Origin: Pezizomycotina sp. ARF18
Lineage: Eukaryota; Ascomycota
Reading direction: 5' to 3'
DNA length: 64,000 nt
NCBI GenBank assembly: GCA_002224055.1
Contig: AZLU01000181.1
Span: 20,703 to 84,702 of the forward strand
The translations under genes were made by a program, and so were the position numbers. Under the pieces are notes generated by a model. The model was not told the DNA's origin. It made no database searches and saw only the letters and a list, made by a program, of their open reading frames with translations. The stretch's first letter is position 1. Each line of letters begins with the position of its first letter. This document shows positions 38,826-50,274 of the stretch, piece by piece.

Positions 38826-41800
38826 TCAAAGGTCGTCGTCTGCATCCATATCCGAGGCTTTAATAGCTCCGACCTTCATTGCACGCTCTCTTACTTTCCT
38901 GGCGGCTTCCATTCATTTTCCCGTTCTTCAGCGAAAAGTTCTGCGTTGTCGCCGCTAAATTCCTTCAGCTGGATAAGGAAATCTCGGAGGTTAAGCTTGA
39001 AGCGCGCTAGATCCGAATTTAATGTGAAAGGCCGTCTACAAACGACCTTACTTGCGCTCTAAGAAAAAAGAACTATGTTAGAGAATTGGGTTGAGATAAA
39101 AAAAATTCTTGGGGAAAAGGAGGAGAGAAGAAACACAGCAGAGCGAGTTACTTACTGTTGCAAATGAGAAAATGCATTGATTAAGAGTGTGCAAACAATT
39201 CTCGGAGGAACACGCATTTGGTGCCAGGCGCCGCCTGACCTGGTTTGGTATAAGGGTGCTTGATCTTTCCGGACTCCACGATAGCAAAACATCCGGACAT
39301 AGAAGAGATTGCAATTTAAACCCTTAATAATGGTAAACATCAGCAATCGAACTGAAAAAAACGTCAAAGAACTGCCAGCCCCGGCAAGGGCAAAACATAC
39401 CGCTTGTGATCATGTCCGTCAAAAACGAAAAATAGTCTGGAGTATCGGAATAAAGAACTGCTGGAAAAACGCCGTCGATGTTCCGGGTCGGTTTCAGCAT
39501 GTTATTGACCATTTCTACTAACATGTTCAAGCCGGCCGCTTCGACGTCACGGTTATCATGTTTACTAGCCCAGAGACAGGCATCGATAACGAGCTTGAAT
39601 TGCCGAGGATCAAGTTTCAGGAGCGCTAAAATATAATTGTAAGTGGGATTGGAAATATTAGGTCAAGATTGAAAAAAAAAAAAAGGGGGGGGGGGGGAGG
39701 GATAGAGGATAGAGGATAGAGGGAGAGAGAGCTGGCCATTTAAGCTACCAGGAAAGCAGCTTAGGTTGATGGAACGAAGGAATTTGAAGAATTCTACTCG
39801 ATGCTCGGATATTCGGAGAAGTCCTTATTGATCATCTCAAGTGTACATTCAAAAACATGGTCCATGATATAGGCTATTTTATCATGCATCATCCCTATCC
39901 CAGGAGTGTCAGTATTTATCTACCTATACTCCAATCATTTCCAAACTTACCTGGAGCTTGCTGATAATAGTTGACATAACGTTCAAAACTTCGGGATCTC
40001 TGGCGTCGGGCACATTCCCTGCATAATCCTTAAGCACTGCGTCGAGCAATGGAGGCACTATATTTGAATTGACGACTTCGAGATCATCGGCTTTCTGGAC
40101 GTATATGTCAATCAATTTCAATATTTCTTTCTTGACAGTCCGTAGTCTCGGATGCGCGGCATTTTGGTAGCAATGGACCTTGAATAGAAGTAATCAGTTG
40201 TGCCTTTATCAAGATGTACTTGTTCACATTGAGATACAAATGGTTGGGTCGAGGCGATTGATATATGTCATAAGTTTCTCTTCAGTCTCTTTGCTTTCAA
40301 ACTTACCGTCCTTTGCAACTCCTTCTGATATCATCCGGCTCACAGCTTGATACATAGAGAGCATGTCTAAGTATATGCGAGCGATCTGGGGATAATAATA
40401 ACTGCCGATTGAGGTGCAAGCTGAAACATTGGTTTCATAACATTGCCCACGATCTTGATTGTGCTAGGATCTCGAGAATGGCAGGGTTACTTTTAGCCTG
40501 GTTATGATGGCGTCCCACTATTGTATTGATGTCAAGGTATTAGCTAGTTAGTCGTTCTCCTCTTTTCTTTTTCTTTTTTTCCTTTCTTCTCTTTCTTTAT
40601 ATTGAAGTCCAAAAGCAATAAAATGGAGGGTAAATTCGCGTACAGCTTGATTAGGAAGCAACATCAAATCACTGATGAGTCGTTCTTGAATCTGCTTTTG
40701 GCCTTGAGCGCTGATCATGCAGCCACATGCTTCGTAGAAAGTATGAACTTGGATGGTTGTAAGTCACAGGTGATTTTAGGCATTGTGCGAACAATTTCGT
40801 CAATGAAGGGCTCGGATTCTCCAGGTTGCAGGGCAACAAAGTGTCGCTTGCACTTATTCGCTATCTTATAAAAGTATCGCAAGCCATGTCCTGGACACCT
40901 GGTTGGTTGTCAGTACGACGAGTTGAAGTGATACGAGCTGATTGGACGGGGAATGAGAAATTAACCTTCGTGTGTTCATGCATGAATGTCGAAACAATTT
41001 GTTTACCACTGTTTTGAGGAATTTCCAATGCGCTTTTAGGAAACGAGGGTACTGTCCGACAATATACATGATATTGGACGCCACGACAGCCTTGTTGTCT
41101 TTGCCGCGTTTCATTTCTGTCAAACCGAGAAGATCCTTGATGACTGTGACTAGGAAACGTTTTCGGTCTCTTCGTTCATAGCTCCAGAGATAGACCGATG
41201 GCCCAGCAAAGGGTATTGCAGTTCGCCCATGACCATTCTGATCCATCCACTTGACGGGCTAGTTTCTCAGACATGATGTTCTCTGTGTCCACGACGTCCA
41301 GATGGGTCAGGTAGACGAGGCACTCTCTGGTGGTCTTGTAGAGCTGGATCGTGTCGCCTTCTTTCACAATTCTCTCACAATTTCACCTTCGTCATTCTCG
41401 ACGATGAGCACCTGTAATAGGTTAGTTATCAACTTGACAAATTTTTTCTTCATTTAATAACTGTTTTCACGAAGGAGGGAGAAAGGTAGATCAAGAACGC
41501 ATCGCTTTTTGTGGAGCGACTTTACCTCTTCTGGTTTGACCATTTTTCAATCATAACCTGACGTAGGTTTGAGAGTACTTCGGAGTAGTGATGTTTGCGC
41601 AGTGGGTAGTTATTCAGTAGCGTAGGGTGCGGGGCGCCTCCACTCAGCAGCGGGTTTAGATCAGATATTGGCAGCTGTTGCATTTCCTCGTACAATTCGG
41701 CGACCAGTTTCGTCCAGTACTCTAGACATATCTTGAATATTTCCCTATCATCGATTTGGCTGATTCGGATCAGATACAAATGGGAATGCACAAGGTAATC

Positions 41801-43501
41801 CTTGTTGGTAACGACTCGATCAACTATACGGGAAATACGATCAATCTATTGATCCCAAGTTTGCCGAAAGACTAGAAAGCTATACGGAAAAAACAAGAAA
41901 GAGAAAAAAAAAAAAAAAGAGAGAGAGAGAAGGGTCGTATGATCATAGAGCTTGCTTTATAAATACCTTTAAGTGTGGGGTGAAGAAGTTGCATAGGAAT
42001 ATAGCCAAATTTGGATGAACTCCTGATCCCTAGCGTTGCTTGTCACGTAAATCGCGCGAAGATCGGTGGATATTGGGATAATTTCAGATATTGTAGTCAT
42101 GACATTGGTAAACATGTTGACCAGTTTTTCATTGTATGAAACCTGTCCAGCAACTTGTAGGCCACCAATTTCGGTAAGGCACTTGAGGGCGACGTTTCGA
42201 AATGCCGGCACAGCAAGGAACCTGGTTCGTAGGGTTTCGATGATATTTGTTTCGAAATGTAACCTAGAGGAATCCAGTTCAAGAACCTAAGTAAAGTTTC
42301 GAGAGTAGCCATAATAAGTCCTTCTGCCGTGGCATTATTCAAAACATCTTGGCAGAGCTGGAAGATGGATGAGAATTCAGAACACATGGTAGTCTTCAGA
42401 TTTTTTGTTTTGGATTGGGTCATTTGGTCGGCGGAAAAGTCAAAGACTTCTTCTGATAATAGTCTCAGGATGGCCATGTTATTTTCGCATATTGACAGAC
42501 TTGTTCTACAAGACTGTACGATCTCTGGATGAAAGACGGCCAGTTGTGTGGCCACTCCTGCTTCAGGATGGAAACAAGTACTAGGTTTAGCTTGTTTATA
42601 AGAACTTTGTTCTGTTGCAACGTTTCCTCGCTAGATGAGCTCTGGATAATGAATTGACGACGAAATTTCGAATTCCTAAGATAGAATATAATGCAGTGCT
42701 TGCTTAGCCTTCTATTACATATATCAAAAAAAAGAAGAAGAAATGCGTTGTGTGAAACGCAAAGAAGGCATAGCGGAACGTGTAAGGTGCTGATATACCT
42801 TGACATTGATCTTTTGGAAGGATCTTCCATCGTGTTTGGATGACATTGTCGAGAACCTGTAGACCCAGATCTTGACAACGAATGATGAAATGCGCAGGCG
42901 CAAGACGTGCGTTAGCAGGCACCCGACAATATTAACAGGATTCGACAAAACTAAGGAGTGTAAAGCTTTCTCCGTCACGTAAAACCGTTTAAAAAAAAAA
43001 AAAAAGAAAAAAAAAAGATGCTTGAAGGATGAGACATGTGAAGAAGGTAGTAGAAAAGGGAAGATAGTGAGGAGACCGAGGAGAATAAGCGCATCGGAGC
43101 TTGAAGGGAAGGCCAAACATTTTGTTTGCGGATAACTTGCGGACTCGAGAATCTTGTCGACCATTATCCACGAATCTGGGTTTTCCCTGAACTATAAACG
43201 GCGGATATATGCGTGAATTAGCAAGCGCGAATATTGCTCGGTATAAACGAGAAACGGTCAAACATCGAAGAAGGAGCTAGTGATCGTACCTGGTTCAAGG
43301 CTTTCTGCGCATTTTGTTGCTGTTGACCATATATATATATTTAGCATCAGGAAGACCACATTGTCTAGTCACTATAGTATTCAAAAGAGAGGTTGAATGC
43401 CGTGTGCAAGTGTACAAGGGTGGAGATGAACGCACCTCAGCTCCACGGCCTTCGTAGAAATTTCGGACCTGCTGGTCTAGCTCCTCCAAGGATGCAGCCA
43501 T
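38826..43501 (-). CDS. CRM1: Exportin-1 / CRM1, nuclear export receptor
   Basis: CRM1 carries leucine-rich NES cargo and RanGTP out of the nucleus. Exon 1 (43501-43436) gives [20 protein letters not shown] and exon 2 (43319-43289) gives [10 protein letters not shown]. Downstream segments include [52 protein letters not shown] (CRIME domain), [98 protein letters not shown], then C-terminal [16 protein letters not shown] and the acidic end [11 protein letters not shown]. The central HEAT repeats that form the NES groove are therefore present. The Cys in ACDTF (codon 40881-40879) is the leptomycin B target residue of sensitive species. There are more than ten introns, and several frames slip by one base. 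Size (about 1,070 residues expected) fits the 4.7-kb span. Confidence 0.95.
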
Positions 43502-43985
43502 AGCTCGATAGATGTTTGACGAACGATATACCCTAGATTTGCAGGCAGGGTAGCTCTAGACGAGATCGTATATTGTACCGCAGGAGAGGCCGTTTTCCTG
43601 TAGAAAGGAAGCTGACTCCCGTTTCAATTTGAGTATTTGATTTATTGATGAAAAGTATCTTTTGTTATCTATAGCGGGAAAAAAATTTTTTTTTTAGGAA
43701 AAAATTCCTCTTCCCACGTCTTTTTTTTTCTTTTGTATCTTCCCTTGCCCTATTCCTAACGAGCAGAAGAAAAAGAAAGAGAATAAGGATAACTAAGTAG
43801 CTATAATGATGGTTAGTATAGCATAAAGATGGGATCGCAGAAGTAAACAAAAATACGTAACGATAGTTAACTTTTAAAAATGAAAAACGCATGGAATGGG
43901 GTTGGGAAGACGAGTGAGTGAGTGAGTGAGTAACTTAGTATAATAATAATGAATATTTTGGGAGGGTAGCTTTAAAGGCAATGCG

Positions 43986-44023
<38 letters not shown>

Positions 44024-44763
44024 TTATAGATACTAATAATAAATAAAATAAAAGAACTACGTCTTTTTTCAAGCTTTCCCCTTCCCTCTCTTACAAGCCT
44101 CTTATTATTATTCCTTTGGCTTCTAAGTTGATTTTAAATACCTCTTTCTTTATTTAGTTAACGACCTCGATAAGTGCGTACTGAGCTCTACTAAGGATCC
44201 GGATATTCTTCTTATTATTAACTACTGGCTACTGCTCTAAGTAATCAGTTACAATCGAAAGCCTTTTTGCTTAGCGGTTTCCGCCGGGTTTGTCCTTGAA
44301 TTTCAGAAAGCCTGTATGTACTCCGCCTTTTTTTTTTCCCCTTTCTATCTGTTGAAACTTGAACCCCACCTCCGAGCGAGGTGGAGAAGGCTTTTTCTCC
44401 TAATTTTTTATTTTTTTTACTTTTTTTCTTTCCTTTTTTTGGGGTTGTTTTCTGCCGCTCTCGCCAAATAAATGGAAAAAAAATAAACCTCTTAAACAAC
44501 AAAAAGGGAACTTAAGTAACTACTTAGTACGAAGCAAGGACGTAAATATCATCTTGGAGCTCTTCATTATCATCATCAAGTACTACAATTACTAATTATT
44601 GCTGTTGGACATCAGGCAGGGAAGATATACTTAAGCATATACATTCTATACCCAATCGGTGTCTAAAAAAAACTTATTTTTTTCTTTCTATCCTACCCAA
44701 AGTAGAGGTGTACACTACCACGGAAGGGAAGAAACCAATTCAATCCCACTTGACCGAAACACC
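43502..44763. other. Divergent intergenic region CRM1-RRN6
   Basis: Should carry both promoters. It has an A run of about 33 at 43988-44020, a GAGT repeat at about 43912-43931, a T/C-rich tract at 44320-44450 and a TACTTAGTA 9-mer at 44521. No gene was found. Confidence 0.6.
43988..44020. repeat. Poly-A tract, about 33 bases
   Basis: The longest uninterrupted homopolymer in the window. It lies in the CRM1-RRN6 divergent spacer. A retroposed tail is possible, but no source copy or target-site duplication was seen. Confidence 0.9.
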
Positions 44764-47700
44764 ATGCTCCCTCGTTCTATCTCGCTACCACGCAAGAAGA
44801 GAAAACTCTGTAGGGTAATGTCTTACATTGATCACGGTATCCTGGGTACGGCAGGCTACGATGCTGTACGCAAGGAATGGTGTTTTTGCAAAGTGCGCTC
44901 GTGTAAACTATGCAACGAATCGTAAGTTGTTGGAACAGTAGAATGGTAATAATATCTTGTTTTGTTTTCCGCCGGCGTCGGGGTTTTCCTCTGTCTTTCA
45001 TCTCTAGCGACGCTTCGAGCCGTCTCCGTATGCATATCCAATGATCATTGCTCATACTAATACTATAATCCTATAATTGACATTGCCGTCATTAAATATG
45101 AAAATCGCAACGTATAAGAAGTAGGTTTCTCTTCTGCTGCCTCTTTGCTTACATTTTATACTCTGTGAAACGCATGCAGGGAACCTTTCGACGAAGCTAA
45201 ATGTTTAAACACTCGAAGCATCACTTCATTCCGCCTGCGAATAGCAATGGCCCCGTAACAACACCGCAGCGAAATAACTTATCCAAATCTTCCAAAAGAC
45301 TGGTAAGTGAATGCTTCTGCCGGATCTCTGAGATTCGCCTGGTTGCTAATTCTCAGTCTTCTCTAGGCTCATTTCATACCGGAATTATCCAGTTGCGTAA
45401 CCTTTCTTCCGGAATATTCGGAAGAGTCTGCCGTCGTTCAGAGAGCGAGCTCTTTTCGTGATCCTCTAGATGGATATTTGATTGTCAGGGGCTCTGCTAG
45501 GGAGGTTGACAAGTACCGAGATGGCTCCTCAATCCTCAGGAGCGTTATGATTTTTGCAAGCGGAAGTTGTAGCAGCGAGTTGTGTAAGTCACGGTTTATC
45601 CTTTGCAATTGTCCAATACTAACTCACGATGCTATATTTCTAAATTAAATAAAATAAAGCGGTTCTTCAGATACTAGAAAAGACCTCTTAGAAGCTGGCG
45701 CGCTTGTAGCCAGGACTGTGCAGCGCCAGAACCTCTCCTCAGCTTTATGAGCCCGGTAAAGCAGGTCTGCTTTGCTGAGCTGAACGATGTCGATATTCCA
45801 AGTTGTGTAGTCTTTCTCTTCCTACAATCGCTTGAATCGCGCGTTCATCGAAGAATACAATTATGTCTAGCCAAGCTGACGAAGAGTTTCCAGCCACTTT
45901 TGCTGTTAGAACGGCCACTGGACATCGCTTTTTACTCTGATACATTCTAAATCTCTTCTCCGTGGGACGACCGACGGTTTCAGTGCCATAAAAGTTGGAG
46001 AAATTAGCAATGATATGACTGGGGATTCCAACATGCACATGTCTCCTTCAATCCATGGTACGATCGACAGTTTTGCTATTATAGATGTGGGAGGCAATTG
46101 GTGTGTCTGGGAGTACACTGGAAGATACGCCGAAGTCCAAAGTCACCATCCACCAAAGCTACAGGCTGCTGGCACTCTTGCAGGCCATTTGGATCGACAG
46201 CCGCACCAAGGGTGGGCGAAGATTTTATGGGGCAAAGACGTAAAAACATTAATCGCATGCCAGGCAAGCCAAATTATTCAACTAGATATTGCGGTAATAA
46301 AACCTCCTCTACGATCCTCTTGTAGGAAAAGTAAATAAAAGAAAATACACACACACACTCTCTCTCTCTTCCACCTTGGTTTCTTTCTTTTCTGGAGACT
46401 GTCCTCTCTTAAAGTTATCATGTGCTAAATATTTGGTATTCAAACGAACTATAGAAAAAATCCCCTAGTCCTATACCTCTTGTCCTTATCCCGGAAGCCC
46501 GCGAGTTTAGCATCTTAGACATCATCAAATGCCCCTCTAGACCATACGAATTGCTGATCCTAACCGCAATTCATATATTCCTATTCGATACCCGGGGATC
46601 GAAAATTTATTCCATCTGGAAGCACAATCGTCATGCACATGATACAACCCTGAATCTGGCTACCTCTCGCAGTGCGAAAGGTATGTGAACGCCCTTCGTT
46701 TGTTGTGCACCGCCATGTCTTGGCGTTCCTGATGCAGCGCTCTTCATTTCGGATATATATATGTTCTCGTCTCTGCTAACGAACTATCTCATGCTCTATA
46801 TACTATAGATATCTATATCTTAGTCTATTCTAGGGTAAACAATTTCGTCTCGGTGTTGAAGAGTTCCATAATACCGGACTATACCATGTCACCAAAAATA
46901 ATTGGGATTTATTGCGACTCCCAGGTTATTCTACACGCTCTCTCGAAATTTCTCCTCTACCGTCCGTGGCACAATCTGCCTTGAAAACTAGACAAACTTG
47001 TCAGACTGGATTCATTCTAGCCGCATTGAGCAGAAACTTCCCTACTATCTATGAGGTAAAATGTCCTCGTGGAATTGATCACCGTACGAAGCGCAGGGCC
47101 AGGCGCAAGAGCCCATTGTTCTTGAACACGTTGTTAAGAAGGCATGACAGCCAAAATGTAAATGAATGTACCTTCGCCGGACTCATCAAATCCGCACCGG
47201 TGCCCGGGAATAGCTTTTTGCCTTCTTACGAAAACTTCAGAGCATTATGCTTTCAACGACAACTAAAAGGATTTCCATTATGGCTAAGATTGAGGCAGGA
47301 TCTGACTTTGACAACAAAGATTGTATCGCAGACTAATCAGTCCAACTGAGGAGTATCTGGAGCTTTTTGAGAAGTCGCTAATGAATCATCGGAATCAGTC
47401 GGCACCAAAATTAGCGTATGTTTATTTGCAATTTCTCTCCAGCTCGTGTTGCTGCATATTGTGACATGGGATGTCCATGATTTATTTTTGACTAACGGAG
47501 GCCACCATTATTGCATTCTTGTACCTTGATAGCCTCGAGATAAAGAGACCACGCACGTTATTCGGTGATGTTGGCAATGCTATCCAACAATTGGAGACTC
47601 TCCTTCGAAGCGACCGATGTATTCAGTCTTCAGAATCCCTCTTCCGATGCTGGAAGTCGTCAGTACTAGCAAGTACTCTGATCAGGTAGAGCAGCGATCG

Positions 47701-48379
47701 CAAGCACGACGACAAACTTCAAGCAATCAGTCGGCCCCCATTCCGAAGGATCCCAGCCGTATTCATTAACCCATACGGCCACAGCGCTCTACGAGCAGTC
47801 TATGCGGTTATGGTTAAGATATATGCCTTTGGAAGTCTCTGGAAGAGTTAGGCTGAAAAAGGAACGCTTAGCACGGGTAATATCTGTGGATGTTGCGCTC
47901 GCATGCTTCTGCATTCGTATTGACAGAAACCAGAGCGGCAATGACTCGAGCCAGAACGTGGAAGGCCGGGACATTCCTTTGCGAGCCGCCGCCATAGAAG
48001 TTGATGAGAAATTGACGCCACCACGACCGATCACTACTACTACTCCCAATACCTGTGGAATTTCACCGATAGCAACCCTGTTTGTCCCGATATCCATGAC
48101 CTTACTAGGCTATTGGAGGATTGGCCTTCAGAAGGACCTGAACCCGTGGAGTACTCTTGGGTGCCCATTAGGGAGATGGAAAGGCGGGATACAAATTTAA
48201 CGACAGTATTGAAGAAAAAGCCGAAGCTCGCTTCGAAGCGTGCTAAACCTGCCCAGGCGTCTTCCAAAGCGAAGTTACAAGCTAGTTCTGGGCGTAGAAC
48301 ATCACGAACTAGTAAATCTATTGACATGTCTAGGAAGTCTCGTGTCTATGAACGCAAGATGAGAAATGAGGGATTTTAA
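44764..48379 (+). CDS. RRN6: RNA polymerase I core-factor subunit RRN6-like (TAF1C family)
   Basis: RRN6 is part of the core factor that recruits RNA polymerase I to the rDNA promoter in the nucleolus. The N-terminus (SYIDHGILGTAGYDAVRKEW) matches the conserved opening of the fungal Rrn6-like family. The beta-propeller part shows HVSFNPWYDRQF (reached after a one-base slip near 46036), FAIIDVGGNWCVWEYTGR, GWAKILWGKDVKTLIACQAS, and then SILDIIKCPSRPYELLILTA with SIWKHNRHAHDTTLNLATSR. The C-terminal helical part is around 46912-47900. A Lys/Arg/Ser-rich tail (KKKPKLASKRAKPAQASSKA, then RVYERKMRNEGF) ends at 48379, typical of the family. Several introns and frame slips make the internal structure approximate. 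The start could instead be the in-frame ATG at 44818, which lies right at the conserved segment. The gene is divergent from CRM1. Confidence 0.82.
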
Positions 48380-48621
48380 AGGCTTTCAGCGGCGCAACGG
48401 GAGCTCTCAAGAATATACACATGGCTCTTTCAATATCATTTAAAGAGTATGACTTAATACAGCCTTTGCGAGTGGACAGTTATCCCATTGAATCCCTAAA
48501 TCGCTCCTCTTCGTTTTATGTTATTTATTTAAAATAAAATTTTATTACAATGAGGTATTCTCCTTTTTTATTTTCATTTTAAAGGAAACAAAAAGGGAAG
48601 AGGGCCTGGCGGCCATATTCC
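48380..48621. other. Short convergent spacer RRN6 / MZT1
   Basis: About 240 bases, AT-rich, with shared 3' ends and no gene. Confidence 0.6.
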
Positions 48622-49173
48622 TCACCAAGTCTTCTGGATTTCATGACTTTCTCGCCTCAATTCCTTTATTACTGCCTAAATTTTCAGATTCAAGCCTATC
48701 AGAACAACAGAGAACATGTGACATATTTATGAATATTTGGGCCAAGAATTATATAATTTAATATTTTTCAACGCCTTCAAACACGAGCAAGACACTTACC
48801 GCCAAAGCTTCGGGATTAACACCGTTTTCGAGAAGGGAAACGCAAAGTGATAAAGTTGTACGATCAAGCTGGGTATTCTTTAACGATATAGCAATAGAGG
48901 GTAGTTAGCTTAGCAAGTCAATCTAATTATAGATCTTCAGCACACAAGTTCGTGCGATTCAATAGAGAAAGCCCCATATCTGAAGATACACTATATCCTT
49001 TGATATTCAAAATTACTTCTTTTTTTTTTTTTCTTTTTACTCCGGGGAGCTTGTTTTGGTTAAACACTAACCAGAATTATTGAGATCTCATGGAGTATAT
49101 CGATGACCTGCCGTGCTGCGTTAACGCCCCCAGGTTCACCGGACTGTTTCTTCTCAACAACGTCCGTCGGCAT
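48622..49173 (-). CDS. MZT1: Mitotic-spindle organizing protein 1 (MOZART1/Mzt1), gamma-tubulin complex targeting
   Basis: This tiny protein binds the N-termini of GCP proteins and is needed to recruit and activate the gamma-tubulin complex at spindle pole bodies. Three exons on the minus strand, 49173-49072, 48877-48800 and 48675-48622, all splice in phase 0 and total 234 nt (77 residues plus stop), with no frame break. Donors are GTTAGT and GTAAGT and acceptors AAAG and TTAG. The core reads [40 protein letters not shown], then [11 protein letters not shown], matching the family signature (ISxIL...GL/LD..TL...[18 protein letters not shown]). Length agrees with homologues (about 64-82 residues). 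No single exon exceeds 102 nt, so frame-length scans miss it. It lies divergent from RAD52. Confidence 0.92.
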
Positions 49174-49563
49174 TTTGACGGCGGTGTAAGTGTTCAAGCG
49201 CTTAGTCAAAGCTCTACACTACAAAGGACAGCTGTTTGTAAGAAGGATTCCTGAGGGTTCCAAGATAATAGATAGGAAGGGGTTACAATGGATTGGACTG
49301 CCGACGTGAAGTACCTTATATTTCCTAAAAGGAGAACGAGATCAGTATCAGCATGCAGGTAAAGCATAAAGGATTCGGAAAGAAGGAAGGGAACGACGAT
49401 AAGTGATGTTGCTTCACGTTATTTTTCTTTCCTTGTTAGTTCGGTTAATCTTGCTTAAGAAGAATAAAAAGAAAAATAAAATTTATAAATAAATTCTATA
49501 TTAAACCTTTGTCACGTGAGGGACGCGTCGCGTATAAAAAAAAAAGTCAATTTTGATACAAAA

Positions 49564-49600
<37 letters not shown>
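49564..49600. repeat. (ATT)n microsatellite
   Basis: About twelve ATT units followed by a T run. Confidence 0.95.
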
Positions 49601-49601
<1 letters not shown>

Positions 49602-49651
49602 TTTTTTTTTTTCCCGCGCGATATTTTCTTTTTCTTTCCCCATTCCCTCCG

Positions 49652-49652
<1 letters not shown>

Positions 49653-49692
<40 letters not shown>

Positions 49693-49700
49693 ACACACAC
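49653..49700. repeat. (CA)n microsatellite
   Basis: About 18 CA units, interrupted once near 49691. Confidence 0.95.
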
Positions 49701-50005
49701 ATAGCACTGTGACAACAACTTAACTTGACTCTCTTCCTCAAACTACTCATTATTTTTGCACATCCATTTTACTATCAGCAATAATATCAAACATTTATCC
49801 TTTAATTAATTATTTCTATTTTATCTCACTACTATAATCTCTAACTCTTGTATTACGGATACCCTTTTGACTCTTTACTTACTGTCTTTCCTTTCTTTCT
49901 TTCTTTCTTTAGCCTCACTCCCTGCTTACTCTCTTTCTCATCCTCTCTTCTCTGCATCGCCAATATATTTCTTTTAGAACGGGGTGCTTTCGGAAAAGGG
50001 CAATA

Positions 50006-50170
50006 ATTCTTTAAGTTTTATCTATTTTATTTTGTATTTCTATTCCTCAATCTCGTCATCATTTAGAACGAGGTCATCGTCTGCACAAATTCTTTAAGTT
50101 TTATCTATTTATTTTGTATTTCTATTCCTCAATCTCGTCATCATTTAGAACGAGGTCATCGTCTGCACAA
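50006..50170. repeat. 83/82-bp tandem duplication upstream of RAD52
   Basis: Copies 50006-50088 and 50089-50170 are identical except for one T lost from a T run in the second copy. It ends about 100 bases before the RAD52 start. Confidence 0.95.
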
Positions 50171-50274
50171 CGGCACCAAAAGGACCCTAATCGCCGCCCC
50201 AAAGGCGAATTTACGACCAATCTGTTACGCAGCTCCCTCAACTGTTCCGAGCGTCGACTCTCCCTCCGTCTACG

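Larger units (their letters stand above)
49174..50274. other. Divergent intergenic region MZT1-RAD52 with microsatellites and a tandem duplication
   Basis: Includes ATT repeats at 49564-49600, CA repeats at 49653-49691 and the duplicated 83/82-bp segment at 50006-50170. Both promoters should be here. No gene was found. Confidence 0.65.
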
